From assembly GCA_021730105.1 (NCBI GenBank), contig CP072538.1, positions 1,115,161-1,179,160 of the forward strand: a DNA stretch of 64,000 nt. Direction: 5' to 3'. The notes below the pieces were generated by a model that did not search any database, was not told where the DNA came from, and saw only the letters and a list, made by a program, of their open reading frames with translations. Positions 19,713 to 32,774 of this stretch are shown here, in pieces; the stretch's first letter is position 1, and each line of letters opens with the position of its first letter. Source of the stretch: Candidatus Ruthia sp. Plio_17_S18 (GTDB lineage: Bacteria; Pseudomonadota; Gammaproteobacteria; PS1; Pseudothioglobaceae). Both the position numbers and the translations under genes were made by a program.

Positions 19713-19831
19713 AGCCTAGCAACGTCCTACTCTCACATGGGGAGACCCCACACTACCATCGGCGCTAAGTGGTTTCACTTCTGAGTTCGGGATGGGATCA
19801 GGTGGGTCACACTCGCTATTGTCACTAAGCA
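19713..19831 (-). rRNA. rrf: 5S ribosomal RNA
   Basis: On the minus strand, the core (CCGAACTCAGAAGTGAAAC, GCGCCGATGGTAGTGTGGGG) is classical bacterial 5S. The ends pair as GCTTAGTGAC with GTTGCTAGGC, which sets the boundaries to within one or two bases. Length about 119 nt. Confidence 0.95.
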
Positions 19832-20069
19832 AACTTGGTGTCTAATTAGACTATTTTCGGTTTTTTGGAGTTAAATTTTGAAAATAGTCAAATCGGTTAA
19901 CTTATGTTTTATAAGTTAGAGACGAATTAAAAAGCTTTTATACCTTGGCTACAAGTAACCAGAAGATATAACAATTAAATACATTCATAAATGTTTGTCG
20001 CTTATCAGCGTATTGCATGACACATCAACACAAAAATTACAGATTCACTCAAATAATTTGGGTGTTATA
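19832..20069 (-). other. 23S-5S internal spacer
   Basis: About 240 bp without genes between 23S and 5S. AT-rich. The part next to 23S (20056-20077) is complementary to the sequence around the 23S 5' end (22966-22987) and would form the processing stem. No tRNA is seen. Confidence 0.7.
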
Positions 20070-22965
<2,896 letters not shown>

Positions 22966-22977
<12 letters not shown>

Positions 22978-23433
22978 ACCCCAAACCATCTAAATGTGTT
23001 TCCATATTTTCCCTTTGTCTGTGTTGTTTTATTTCCTCAATCAGTCATTTAGCAGGGCTAAACTCCTTCAATCGTCAATAAAACACCTTGTCAAAGAAAA
23101 AATCTAAAATCACTCAAGTTTAGTGTCATACAGTTAGTATTTCACCAAGAAGCCACAAATTGTGATAAATCACAATCGGTGAATTCTTTCTTATTTCACC
23201 AGCGGTTTTGACACCGCCGATGAGAATCCATATTTTTTGAAATTGTTGTGTCAATGCAATACACCAATGAAAACTGTCATCACAACGGTCTTCGCGTTAT
23301 ATTGTATATTTACAAACTTTACTTCATGTATTAAATTGTTAAAGAGCTCCCACACCAGAAGGCGCGGTATAAAAACTTAAACAAAGCAACGATTAAAAAT
23401 TGTTTTGTTTAAGTTTTTAAATAAAAGAATATT
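22966..23433 (-). other. spacer between tRNA-Ala and 23S with 23S processing stem
   Basis: The stretch has no gene. Bases 22966-22987 pair with 20056-20077 across the 23S gene (GTTATATGGTCAAG with CTTGACCATATAAC and flanks), the expected RNase III stem. A boxA-like element lies at 23334-23348. The rest is AT-rich spacer in which I see nothing further. Confidence 0.65.
23334..23348 (-). promoter_or_regulatory. boxA antitermination element before 23S
   Basis: Minus-strand GAGCTCTTTAACAATT matches boxA (GCTCTTTAACAA), the NusB/S10 loading site that keeps RNA polymerase processive in rRNA operons. It lies downstream of tRNA-Ala and ahead of 23S, where many gammaproteobacteria keep a second boxA. 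Confidence 0.7.
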
Positions 23434-23509
23434 TGGTGGAGCCAGGGAGGATCGAACTCCCGACCTCTTGCGTGCAAGGCAAGCGCTCTCCCAGCTGAGC
23501 TATAGCCCC
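23434..23509 (-). tRNA. tRNA-Ala (anticodon UGC)
   Basis: 76-nt cloverleaf on the minus strand starting GGGGCTATAGCTCAG and ending GGCTCCACCA. The anticodon loop CTTGCACG gives UGC; the TTCGATCC T-loop is standard and CCA is encoded. It lies in the 16S-23S spacer. Confidence 0.97.
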
Positions 23510-23532
23510 TAAAACAGCATAAAAAATACTGT

Positions 23533-23613
23533 AATTTTGTTTTTTACAAAGCGGATGTGAGGGCGTTTACGAGTAGTAAACGACTAAATACCAACACTGT
23601 AAAAAACAAAATT
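23533..23613. repeat. perfect 16-bp inverted repeat between the two tRNAs
   Basis: AATTTTGTTTTTTACA at 23533-23548 is the exact reverse complement of TGTAAAAAACAAAATT at 23598-23613. Between them is a further small hairpin (GTTTAC-GAGTA-GTAAAC). In RNA this would form a long stem directly against the tRNA-Ile 3' end, probably for tRNA excision. Confidence 0.8.
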
Positions 23614-23690
<77 letters not shown>

Positions 23691-23767
23691 AAAATTACTG
23701 GTTTATTTTTCATTCTTCTTATCTTTATAATCATCAAACAACTTGTTGTGGGCACTCATACTTTTCT

Positions 23768-25312
<1,545 letters not shown>

Positions 25313-25458
25313 AATGCTAACTATTTAGAACATTGGCAACATTCAAATAAATGAATGCGCTTTGCGTTCAATTTTTTAAAAAGCTTATTTGCTTTAGTTT
25401 TTAATGTGCACTTGCACAATTTTATTGTACGAGTGCCCACACAAGTTGTTTGATAGTT

Positions 25459-25470
25459 TTTTAAAGAGCA
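25459..25470 (-). promoter_or_regulatory. boxA in the rRNA operon leader
   Basis: Minus-strand TGCTCTTTAAAA, a near-consensus boxA, about 150 bp upstream of 16S and downstream of both promoters. It recruits the NusB/NusE antitermination complex. Confidence 0.75.
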
Positions 25471-25520
25471 ACCACAACATAAACTTGCCAAGGCAATTTT
25501 TGATGCAGTTAAAGGTGTAA

Positions 25521-25548
25521 ATTATACAGTCAACTAATAACATGTCAA
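25521..25548 (-). promoter_or_regulatory. rRNA operon promoter, proximal (P2-like)
   Basis: Minus strand TTGACA (25543-25548), 16-bp spacer, TATAAT (25521-25526): both hexamers are perfect sigma-70 consensus. It lies about 210 bp upstream of 16S and ahead of boxA. Confidence 0.85.
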
Positions 25549-25625
25549 GTGTTATTTTAAACTTTTATTTTCTGACTTCCTTACATTAAAAACAAAAGCT
25601 GTTTCTGTGCAGTGAAAGCTGCAGA

Positions 25626-25653
25626 ATTATACTAATAAAACACACCGGGTCAA
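25626..25653 (-). promoter_or_regulatory. rRNA operon promoter, distal (P1-like)
   Basis: Minus strand TTGACC (25648-25653), 16-bp spacer, TATAAT (25626-25631). It is about 105 bp upstream of the proximal promoter, and its -35 is within 8 bp of the stop of the upstream rhodanese gene. Confidence 0.8.
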
Positions 25654-25660
25654 GCAAGTG

Positions 25661-26140
25661 TTAATCAACATTATTTTTGCAAGGTGTTAATTTATCTTCT
25701 GAAACCGCTCTATTAAGCCATTTATCAGCTTGATCAATATCAACAATTGTATGATTGGCATTCACCATTTCAAAATCATTATCGTTCCATCCCTTGATGC
25801 CCATTTTTAATGATCGCATTTTGGTAAAGCCCATTTGTTGCATAGTAAAGGCTGCAAGTACACTACGATTACCTGAGCGGCAGATTACAACAATATTTTG
25901 CTCTCTTGCTTGTGCTAACTTAGGCACAGTGTCGTCATAATTCCAAACACAAGCACCCTCAAGCACACCTCTAGGAACATGAATTGAATGCTTAATGTGC
26001 ATTATGTCAAATTCATCTTGCTCGCGAATATCTAGTAATATTAAATCAGTATTGTGCCTAACCTCTTCTTCCAAATCCCATGGAAACACTTCACCTACTG
26101 TTATTAATGCCTGAGCTACTAGTTTTTGATATTCATCCAT
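25661..26140 (-). CDS. rhodanese-like sulfurtransferase
   Basis: 159-aa single rhodanese domain with a longer N-terminal helix (MDEYQKLVAQALITVGEVFP). Motifs: LLDIREQDEFDIMHIKHSIHVPRG (in parts LLDIREQDEF, HIKHSIHVPRG) and the active-site loop VICRSGNRSVLAA, whose Cys is catalytic. The domain type is often found in sulfur oxidisers and may carry sulfane sulfur. It is 3 bp downstream of the toxin gene and directly upstream of the rRNA promoters. Confidence 0.87.
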   Translation of the reverse strand: MDEYQKLVAQALITVGEVFPWDLEEEVRHNTDLILLDIREQDEFDIMHIKHSIHVPRGVLEGACVWNYDDTVPKLAQAREQNIVVICRSGNRSVLAAFTMQQMGFTKMRSLKMGIKGWNDNDFEMVNANHTIVDIDQADKWLNRAVSEDKLTPCKNNVD

Positions 26141-26143
26141 TGT

Positions 26144-26419
26144 TTAATAAACTTCATTATGCGTACCAATGTCAATTAGAATTATTGTGCCATCCTTAAT
26201 CATAAAATCAACCACAATTCTGTATTTCATATTGATAGAGACGCTGTAATATTGTTTTAATTGCCCTTGTAGTTTGTTATTTCTAAGTGATGGGTGTAGT
26301 GGATTTGCACTCAATATAACAATAGTTTTCTTGTATTGTAGGGATATTTCAGAATGTTGTTTCAGAAATTTTTCTAACTTTTTTAAATAATGCTTAGTGA
26401 CAATGATTTGATAATTCAT
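26144..26419 (-). CDS. RelE/YafQ-type toxin (mRNA interferase)
   Basis: 91-aa protein of the RelE/ParE fold: basic N-terminus (HYLKKLEKFLKQH), then LRNNKLQGQLKQYYSVSINMKYRI (in parts LRNNKLQG, YYSVSINMKYRI) and a C-terminal IDIGTHNEVY. The late His and Tyr match catalytic positions of the YafQ/RelE group, which cleave mRNA on the ribosome. It overlaps the antitoxin gene by 4 bp. The frame is intact although it lies in a genome that is losing accessory genes. Exact subfamily uncertain. Confidence 0.82.
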   Translation of the reverse strand: MNYQIIVTKHYLKKLEKFLKQHSEISLQYKKTIVILSANPLHPSLRNNKLQGQLKQYYSVSINMKYRIVVDFMIKDGTIILIDIGTHNEVY

Positions 26420-26673
26420 TCTAATAAATCATTAACATATTGGATATGCTCCTCTGCGGTTTGAATTTGATAATCACCGTTTTTAATATCTTGCATAGCT
26501 TGGATATAGAGGATATCCAACTCATTTGTCATAAAATCATTATAACGGTCAATGCCCAACACAACATATTTATTTTTGCCACGAACGTTAATTACAACTT
26601 CATTGCCTTGTTTTAAGGCGTCATCAAAAACAGAAACACCCTTAGTCTTTACTTCGTTTGCGGTAATATTCAT
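26416..26673 (-). CDS. Phd/YefM-type antitoxin
   Basis: 85-aa protein with the Phd/YefM N-terminal DNA-binding fold: MNITANEVKTKGVSVFDDAL, then EVVINVRGKNKYVVLGIDRYND (quoted in parts). The acidic C-terminus (TAEEHIQYVNDLLE) would wrap the toxin. Such antitoxins repress their own operon together with the toxin. Upstream gene order antitoxin-toxin with 4-bp overlap is standard. Confidence 0.85.
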   Translation of the reverse strand: MNITANEVKTKGVSVFDDALKQGNEVVINVRGKNKYVVLGIDRYNDFMTNELDILYIQAMQDIKNGDYQIQTAEEHIQYVNDLLE

Positions 26674-26718
26674 AATAGTTTTTAAATAATACTTTTATGA
26701 ATATTATATATATAAAAT

Positions 26719-27348
26719 CTATTTGCAATAGCCTTTTTGTGTCACCATGACTGCCACTTCAACGCGTGAGCTGAGTGATAATTTTTTAAGAATTGATTTA
26801 ACATGAAGTTTAACGGTGCCATCAGAGATACCCAGTTCTCTAGCAATGACTTTATTACTATAACCGCTGGATACTTGACAAGCCACTTCTTTTTCTCGGC
26901 TGGTTAAGGAGTTAAATGAAGGTTCATTATCGGTTAATTCATCTCGTAGAGCCTTTGCTAATACGTGTGTCATATCTTGTGCAACAACAATTGAGCCTTT
27001 AACAACCTCATCTAAAGCATCAATCAGCTCATCTGGATCCATATCCTTTAATAAGTAACCTTGGGCGCCATGTTTAAGACAATTACGTAAATCATGTTCT
27101 TGAGTGCTGGTGGTTAGCATCACAATTGGTGTGGTGATGTTTTTTTCTTTGAGCATTTTTAATACTTCGAGTCCAGACATTTGTGGCATACGTAAATCTA
27201 GTAGAATAATATCCACTGATAAAGAGGGGATTTCTGCCAAACCCTGTTCTGGCGAAGCAGCGGCACTAGCACTAATTTGTTTAGATTCTAATAAGGCAAT
27301 GAGTCCGTTACGAAACAAGGCATGGTCGTCAATTATATAAATTTTCAT
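26719..27348 (-). CDS. NarL/FixJ-family response regulator
   Basis: 209-aa two-domain regulator. The receiver has the acidic pair DD (residues 7-8), phospho-acceptor Asp51 in ILLDLRMPQMSG, Thr in MLTTSTQ and the conserved Lys in YLLKDMDPDEL. The C-terminal LuxR-type helix-turn-helix has LTSREKEVACQVSSGYSNKVIARELGISDGTVKLHVKSILKKL (quoted by family signature only: LTSREKEV, GISDGTVKLHVKSI). It overlaps the kinase gene by 4 bp and is its probable partner. Targets are not visible; nitrate or redox control is a reasonable guess. Confidence 0.9.
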   Translation of the reverse strand: MKIYIIDDHALFRNGLIALLESKQISASAAASPEQGLAEIPSLSVDIILLDLRMPQMSGLEVLKMLKEKNITTPIVMLTTSTQEHDLRNCLKHGAQGYLLKDMDPDELIDALDEVVKGSIVVAQDMTHVLAKALRDELTDNEPSFNSLTSREKEVACQVSSGYSNKVIARELGISDGTVKLHVKSILKKLSLSSRVEVAVMVTQKGYCK

Positions 27349-28829
27349 AGTAGTTTAGGAAAGTTGACGATAACGCGTGTACCTTCATCGACTTCTGATT
27401 CAATTTCAATGCTGGCACCAATTCTTGTTGCTCGTTCTTTCATAATATTCATGCCGATATTATTCCCCATTACTTCGCTTTCATTTTGGTCTTTTTCAAA
27501 TCCAATACCATCATCCTCAATCAGTAATTGACAATTAGGCTCTGCCAAAAGCAAAACACGTACATTGCGAGCTTTGGCATGTTTGCGTATATTAGACAAT
27601 GCCTCTTGAGTAATGCGCACAATTTGCATTTCTACCTCTGGAGATACTTGTAGCTTACCCTCAACTTGTAAATAAGTGGCAATGCCTTCTTCTGACATAA
27701 ATCGATTGAGTAAGTTTGTCAAAGAAGTCTCAATCCCTTTAGGGTCTAATGGCACACGAAAATTACACATCAACTCACGCAATTCTTGATTTGCTTGGGT
27801 AATATTAGATTGTAAACTCAATACTTTGTCACTCGCATCAGATTTTTTACCTGCTTTAAGCATGCTCCCAAGTACCGTTACTTGCAGTTTTAAACCGTAA
27901 ATAGTTTGGGCTAACGAATCATGTATCTCTTGTGATAAAAACAAACGCTCTTGTGATAATTCCATGCGCTTAGTTTGGGCATCTAGGCGAGCTTTGTCTA
28001 GCGCAATAGCGATATTTTCAGCAATGGAGCTGAGTAGTGCACGCTCATCAAAAGCCAATGAGGGTAGTGTATCAAAAAATAAATTAAAAGTACCTAGTGT
28101 TTTGCCATGATACCTAAGTGGGATCAATATAGTACCAACACCTGCCTTGGCTTGAGACTTCTTGCCCACGCATTGTGCACAAGTATGTACACTAAATTGC
28201 ACATAAGTATCACTTGCCATAGCAACTTCACCACAAAAACAATCTGCACTTAATACATCTGTTACCTGTCCTTGTTTGTCAATAACGCCTTGTGTCGCCA
28301 TCAGATGAAGCTGACCATCATCAGACAAACTGCGCGCCGCACCTGATGAGGCGCCAGTCATATTAATAAAAATGTGTAAAAAGTGTGTAAACAGCTCATC
28401 AATCGAATGCATTTTATTCAGTTTTGATGACACGCCATAAAGCGTTTCCAAAGAGGCAGATTTTTTACTTAAACGCGGAATTTGCTTGTTTAAGATGCTT
28501 TCCATGTCATCATATAGATGTTGATTTTCATCAATCAAATGATTAATTGCTTTTGCAACGGGCTGAAATGTGGTTCTTTGATGATCACTTAAACGCACGC
28601 TTTGGCTAGACTTATATCCATCTACCCAACTTTGCAAATCACTAAATGGTGATAAGAAGTCTTGACGAATGAACAAGTAAAGACCTAAATAAACCAACAA
28701 AATGAAGACAACCAAAAACAAATCCACGATATCAGTCATTGTATAAGCAAGCACTACTTCATACATCAACAAGGGCGAGAGCAAAATCGTGACCAAGAAG
28801 TAACTATAAAATTTTATTTTAATATTCAT
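27345..28829 (-). CDS. NarX-like sensor histidine kinase
   Basis: About 494 aa. Two N-terminal hydrophobic stretches (residues 8-30 and 34-53) have almost no periplasmic loop between them, so no nitrate-binding sensor domain exists. A GAF-like region follows at about 140-285, containing DCFCGEVA and HTCAQCVGKK. Then come the HisKA_3 box SQEIHDSLAQTIYGL (phospho-His) and an HATPase_c domain with TQEALSNIRKHA (N box) and IEDDGIGF. ATG 28829 is chosen; the frame is open to 28955, but that would overlap mnmE by 92 bp. Downstream response regulator overlaps by 4 bp. The signal is unknown. Confidence 0.87.
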   Translation of the reverse strand: MNIKIKFYSYFLVTILLSPLLMYEVVLAYTMTDIVDLFLVVFILLVYLGLYLFIRQDFLSPFSDLQSWVDGYKSSQSVRLSDHQRTTFQPVAKAINHLIDENQHLYDDMESILNKQIPRLSKKSASLETLYGVSSKLNKMHSIDELFTHFLHIFINMTGASSGAARSLSDDGQLHLMATQGVIDKQGQVTDVLSADCFCGEVAMASDTYVQFSVHTCAQCVGKKSQAKAGVGTILIPLRYHGKTLGTFNLFFDTLPSLAFDERALLSSIAENIAIALDKARLDAQTKRMELSQERLFLSQEIHDSLAQTIYGLKLQVTVLGSMLKAGKKSDASDKVLSLQSNITQANQELRELMCNFRVPLDPKGIETSLTNLLNRFMSEEGIATYLQVEGKLQVSPEVEMQIVRITQEALSNIRKHAKARNVRVLLLAEPNCQLLIEDDGIGFEKDQNESEVMGNNIGMNIMKERATRIGASIEIESEVDEGTRVIVNFPKLL

Positions 28830-28863
28830 ATGTTTAGTTTCAAACCAGAATACAATCTTTTTC

Positions 28864-30207
28864 TTATTTCCCAATACAAAAAGAAGAAAATATTTCACCA
28901 AGTAAATCATCCGATGAAAACTCGCCAGTAATACTACCCATGAATTGACCAGCAAAGCGTAAATCTTCAGCCATTAGTTCTACTGCGCCGTTTTCTAATT
29001 GCATAATGGCGTTGTCAATAGACGCTAATGATGCTTCTAAGGCGATGATATGACGCTTTCTAGCAAGCACAACCCCTTCTGAGAAATCTTCTAACCCTGC
29101 AATATCAGACAGCTCTTTGCGTAACAGTTCCATGCCTTTTGAATGTTTAGCTGAAACTGACAATTGAACAATATCGTTAATCACTTCTCTTTTAACAGAG
29201 CCACTTGTTAAATCCACTTTATTTTTGATGAGCAATAAAGAGTTGTCATCCATATTTTTAGGCAATATGGAAAAATCTGGACTGCCATCTTGCGCATCAA
29301 ACACCATTAGGACCACATCAGCACGCTCAATCTCCAAATGCGCTCTTTTAATGCCTTCTTTTTCTATCTTGTCGTCACTATCATGCAAACCTGCTGTATC
29401 AATAATATTAAGTGGCCTGCTATTTACATGAATGGTTTCTTTTAACACATCACGTGTTGTGCCTGCAATATCAGTCACAATAGCGCTGGATTCTTGTGTC
29501 AGTGCATTTAGTAACGAAGACTTGCCAGCATTGGGCTTGCCAGCAATGGCAACATTCAAACCTTCTCGTAAAATCACACCTTGTGTGGCAGATTTTAAAA
29601 TGGTTTCAACCGCTTGTTTAATGCCTTTTGTTTTAAGTTTAACTTGCTCAGATTGTAAAAAATCAATCTCCTCATCTGAAAAATCAATAGTCGCTTCAAC
29701 AAAAACTCGAAGTTCAATAATGGACTTGGTAAGCGCGTTAACTTGACTAGAAAAGACGCCTGATAAAGACCTAAATGCTGATTTAGAAGCGTGTTTTGAG
29801 TTAGCATCAATCATATCTGCCACCGCTTCTGCTTGCACCAGATCCATTTTGCCGTTTAAAAAAGCACGTTTTGAAAATTCACCTGGTTCAGCTGGTTTGG
29901 CACCCATTGATATGGCAGATTCTAACACACAATGCATCACACTCATACCACCATGTCCTTGAAATTCCAATACATCTTGACCTGTAAATGAGTGTGGCTT
30001 AGGAAAAAAAATAGCAATACCTTTGTCTATTTCATCATTTTCTTGGTCAAAAAATAGACCATAATGCGCATAACGCGGTTTGGGAACAAGGCCAAGCATT
30101 TTTTTTGCAATCACTTTGCATAACGGCCCTGATACACGCACCACACCAATACCACCTTTACCAACGCTACTGGCTAATGCACAAATTGTTGTTTCGTTAC
30201 TGTTCAT
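28864..30207 (-). CDS. mnmE: tRNA uridine-5-carboxymethylaminomethyl GTPase
   Basis: 447-aa GTPase that works with MnmG to modify U34 of tRNAs. It has an N-terminal folate-binding domain (FSKRAFLNGKMDLVQAEAVADMI in parts), the G domain with GKPNAGKSSL, DIAGTTRD, IDTAGLHD and a KNKVDLT-like specificity motif, and the universal C-terminal FCIGK. Length is normal. It is 7 bp downstream of gshA on the same strand. Confidence 0.96.
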   Translation of the reverse strand: MNSNETTICALASSVGKGGIGVVRVSGPLCKVIAKKMLGLVPKPRYAHYGLFFDQENDEIDKGIAIFFPKPHSFTGQDVLEFQGHGGMSVMHCVLESAISMGAKPAEPGEFSKRAFLNGKMDLVQAEAVADMIDANSKHASKSAFRSLSGVFSSQVNALTKSIIELRVFVEATIDFSDEEIDFLQSEQVKLKTKGIKQAVETILKSATQGVILREGLNVAIAGKPNAGKSSLLNALTQESSAIVTDIAGTTRDVLKETIHVNSRPLNIIDTAGLHDSDDKIEKEGIKRAHLEIERADVVLMVFDAQDGSPDFSILPKNMDDNSLLLIKNKVDLTSGSVKREVINDIVQLSVSAKHSKGMELLRKELSDIAGLEDFSEGVVLARKRHIIALEASLASIDNAIMQLENGAVELMAEDLRFAGQFMGSITGEFSSDDLLGEIFSSFCIGK

Positions 30208-30214
30208 TAATTTT

Positions 30215-31768
30215 TTAGGTATTTTTAAAATACTCAGTTAAAAATGTATCAAAATCCACTAAATCAGAAGCTTCAATCTGTTTCTGTTTTTTGCATGAAA
30301 TCTTTGTCTGTTGATCTAAATAATCAAAGTGTTTTTGATTGATTGTATTAGATAAAAAACCTTTTCTATATTGTTTAGACAACGAATTAGTATAATCAAA
30401 AAATCCCTGATTGCGCTCTTGCATCTGACTAAGTGTTATCGCAGAAGGAGTCAAATCTGAATTATTAATACGATGCGCTATATCCCGAACAGACACTTGG
30501 TGACTTTCACTTAGTAAGGTTGCACATTTCTCAATCTTAGCCATAATATCGCTTCCCCATTTTTGAAGTGAAACCTGTTCGCCTCTACGCGTTAGCATTA
30601 ATTTAGGTTTGCGACCCTCATGAGCAACTAATTGGTCATTAGTGTCAATTTCAAATTGCTCTGAGGTAGGAATAGCGCAAGATGATTCAAGCAAACAAAA
30701 CAACATAAAAGCCTCTAAGAAATAAATTTGCGCTTTGTCGATACCCAGTGGCAAAAGTGGGTTGATATCTATTGACCTTAACTCAACATAGCCAATGCCA
30801 CTACTACTCAGTGCATCCAGAGGTTTTTTATCTGTCTCAGCCAACGGTTTTGGGCGTACAGAAGCATAATACTCATTTTCAATCTGCAAAATATTGGTAT
30901 TAAGTTGTTGATATTTCCCATGGCGCTTTAAGCCAATCATTTCATACTCAGAACAAGCCGTTTGCATACCAACTTTAAGACTATTTATATAATGACTCAA
31001 ACTATTATAATTAGCCTTAACACCTGCCTCATCCTCAGCCAAATTCTGATAGCCAATATCCCCCATACGTAAAGAGGTGGCATAAGGCTCATACAAGGTT
31101 GATTCATTAAACTCAACCAACGAATGCGCGTGATAGCCTTTTAAAAACGACTTATACACAGCGGGAGATGCGCCAAATAAATAAGTAATTATCCAGCCAT
31201 AACGTACTATATTACGGGTTAAACCCATATAGCAATTATCAATAAATGGCCTTAATACCTCTGTAGGAGCAAGCAATGTTTGATATTGCTGCCAGAACTC
31301 ATGAGAAAATGAATAATTAAAATGGATGCCTGCAATGGTTTGCATCACACTGCCGTAACGATTTGCCAACCCTTGACGATAAATTGTTTTCATTATTCCT
31401 TGGTTAGAAGCGCCATATTGAGCAATGGGAATAGTGGTTTCACCACGAATAACACAAGGCATACTTGTAGGCCAAAAGTTTTGATCCTTAGGCAAATGAT
31501 AATACAAATAATGCTGTGTATCTTTTAAAAAAGACAACATTTCTACCGCATTACCAAGCGGCGGCGTTACCAATTCTATTAATGACTCAGAAAAGTCCGT
31601 AGTGATATTAGGGTGTGTCAATGCACAACCAAAAGTTTGAGGGTGTGGCGCTTGAGAAATACCACCTTTTATTGACACGCGCAACCCTTCTTTTTCTAGG
31701 CCCATTAAATTGTCCTTCAATAGCCAACTATACGGCTTTAGTTGTTGAATTTTTTCCTGTAATTGCAA
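30215..31768 (-). CDS. gshA: glutamate-cysteine ligase
   Basis: First step of glutathione synthesis. The 517-aa product has the gammaproteobacterial GshA pattern: NLMGLEKEGLRVS at the start, FSESLIELVTPP, MQTIAGIHFNYSF, SLRMGDIGY and YVELRSIDINPL. The length equals the E. coli enzyme (518). It is divergent from the Nudix-ThiE gene with 47 bp between starts. Glutathione would also have served the now-lost formaldehyde pathway at 17-18 kb. Confidence 0.95.
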   Translation of the reverse strand: MQLQEKIQQLKPYSWLLKDNLMGLEKEGLRVSIKGGISQAPHPQTFGCALTHPNITTDFSESLIELVTPPLGNAVEMLSFLKDTQHYLYYHLPKDQNFWPTSMPCVIRGETTIPIAQYGASNQGIMKTIYRQGLANRYGSVMQTIAGIHFNYSFSHEFWQQYQTLLAPTEVLRPFIDNCYMGLTRNIVRYGWIITYLFGASPAVYKSFLKGYHAHSLVEFNESTLYEPYATSLRMGDIGYQNLAEDEAGVKANYNSLSHYINSLKVGMQTACSEYEMIGLKRHGKYQQLNTNILQIENEYYASVRPKPLAETDKKPLDALSSSGIGYVELRSIDINPLLPLGIDKAQIYFLEAFMLFCLLESSCAIPTSEQFEIDTNDQLVAHEGRKPKLMLTRRGEQVSLQKWGSDIMAKIEKCATLLSESHQVSVRDIAHRINNSDLTPSAITLSQMQERNQGFFDYTNSLSKQYRKGFLSNTINQKHFDYLDQQTKISCKKQKQIEASDLVDFDTFLTEYFKNT

Positions 31769-31815
31769 AACAAGTCCAGATGTTAAAATAACATTATTTT
31801 ACATTAGAGCAACTA

Positions 31816-32706
31816 ATGAAAACAATCAAGGCAGTCGTGGGTATTTTACGCAAAAAAGACCAATTTATGGATGGCTTTTGGGGTCTCCATGTCGGCAAAA
31901 TTGAGGCTGGCGAATCAAAAGAACAAGCCATCATAAGAGAACTAAAAAAAGAATTAGGCATACAGATTAGTCAATTAAGCCTTCATCAAACCATGATGCA
32001 TCAGTATGAAGATAGAACCGTCCAACTAAGTATTTATAACATCAATGAGTATCGAAACACGCCTTTGGGTATTGAAGGTCAAGCCATATCTTGGGTTGGT
32101 ATTAATGAGTTAAATGACTATAAACTATTGCCCACCGTGAAGACGTTTATAGATTCTATCACTCTGCCAGATAAATACTGGATAACTCCTTCTACAGACC
32201 ATCAAAGTGATAGGTGGACGGAAAAGTTTAATAAAAAACTAACACAAGACATAACACTCATACAACTTAGGAGTAAAACCAAACTTGATAATGACTTTAT
32301 TCTACAACTTTACAACAAATGCAAGCAAAATAACATCAAGTTACTGCTTAATACCGTCAATAAGACTTTTAATAAACCCTATTGTGATGGATGGCATATC
32401 ACCACTGCTGAAATGCTTAAATTGAGCAAAAGACCCTGCTCTGATAATAAACTATTGGGCGCATCCACACACAATCTAGCCGAAGCACTAAAAGCCCAAG
32501 CAATGGGCGCTAACTTTGTTGTCATCTCCCCCGTGCAAGTCACTAAAACTCATCCTGATACTCTGCCATTAGGCTGGGATAAGGCCAAAGAAGTCGTGGA
32601 TAAACTTAATATTCCTGTGTACTTTTTAGGCGGGATGGCGCTTAAAGACCTAGAAAAAACCGTTAAACTAGGTGCTCAAGGAATTGCTGGTGTTAGTGCT
32701 GTTTAA
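31816..32706 (+). CDS. Nudix (MutT-like) - ThiE-like fusion protein
   Basis: 296 aa in two domains. Residues 1-115 are a Nudix domain with GKIEAGESKEQAIIRELKKELGI at 27-49 (written in parts: GKIEAGES, RELKKELGI). Compared with the consensus box, position 45 is Lys where a metal-binding Glu is expected, and the usual FPGGKIE entry is LHVGKIE. Residues 125-296 resemble thiamine-phosphate synthase, with a GASTHNLAEALKAQAMGANF block, ISPVQVTKTHPD, LPLGWDK and YFLGGM. This fusion is known in gammaproteobacteria near mutT/secA. Whether either half is catalytic is uncertain. It is intact. Confidence 0.85.
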   Translation: MKTIKAVVGILRKKDQFMDGFWGLHVGKIEAGESKEQAIIRELKKELGIQISQLSLHQTMMHQYEDRTVQLSIYNINEYRNTPLGIEGQAISWVGINELNDYKLLPTVKTFIDSITLPDKYWITPSTDHQSDRWTEKFNKKLTQDITLIQLRSKTKLDNDFILQLYNKCKQNNIKLLLNTVNKTFNKPYCDGWHITTAEMLKLSKRPCSDNKLLGASTHNLAEALKAQAMGANFVVISPVQVTKTHPDTLPLGWDKAKEVVDKLNIPVYFLGGMALKDLEKTVKLGAQGIAGVSAV

Positions 32707-32774
32707 TAGTAACAAGCAAAATAACTTGGGGAAGTCTTATACTTGACCCTCTACTGTATATAAAAAATTTATCT

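Noticed and set aside
27345-28955. Sensor kinase starting at 28955
   Set aside because: It would overlap mnmE by 92 bp, and its extra 42 residues are antisense or out-of-frame mnmE sequence; ATG 28829 is more natural.
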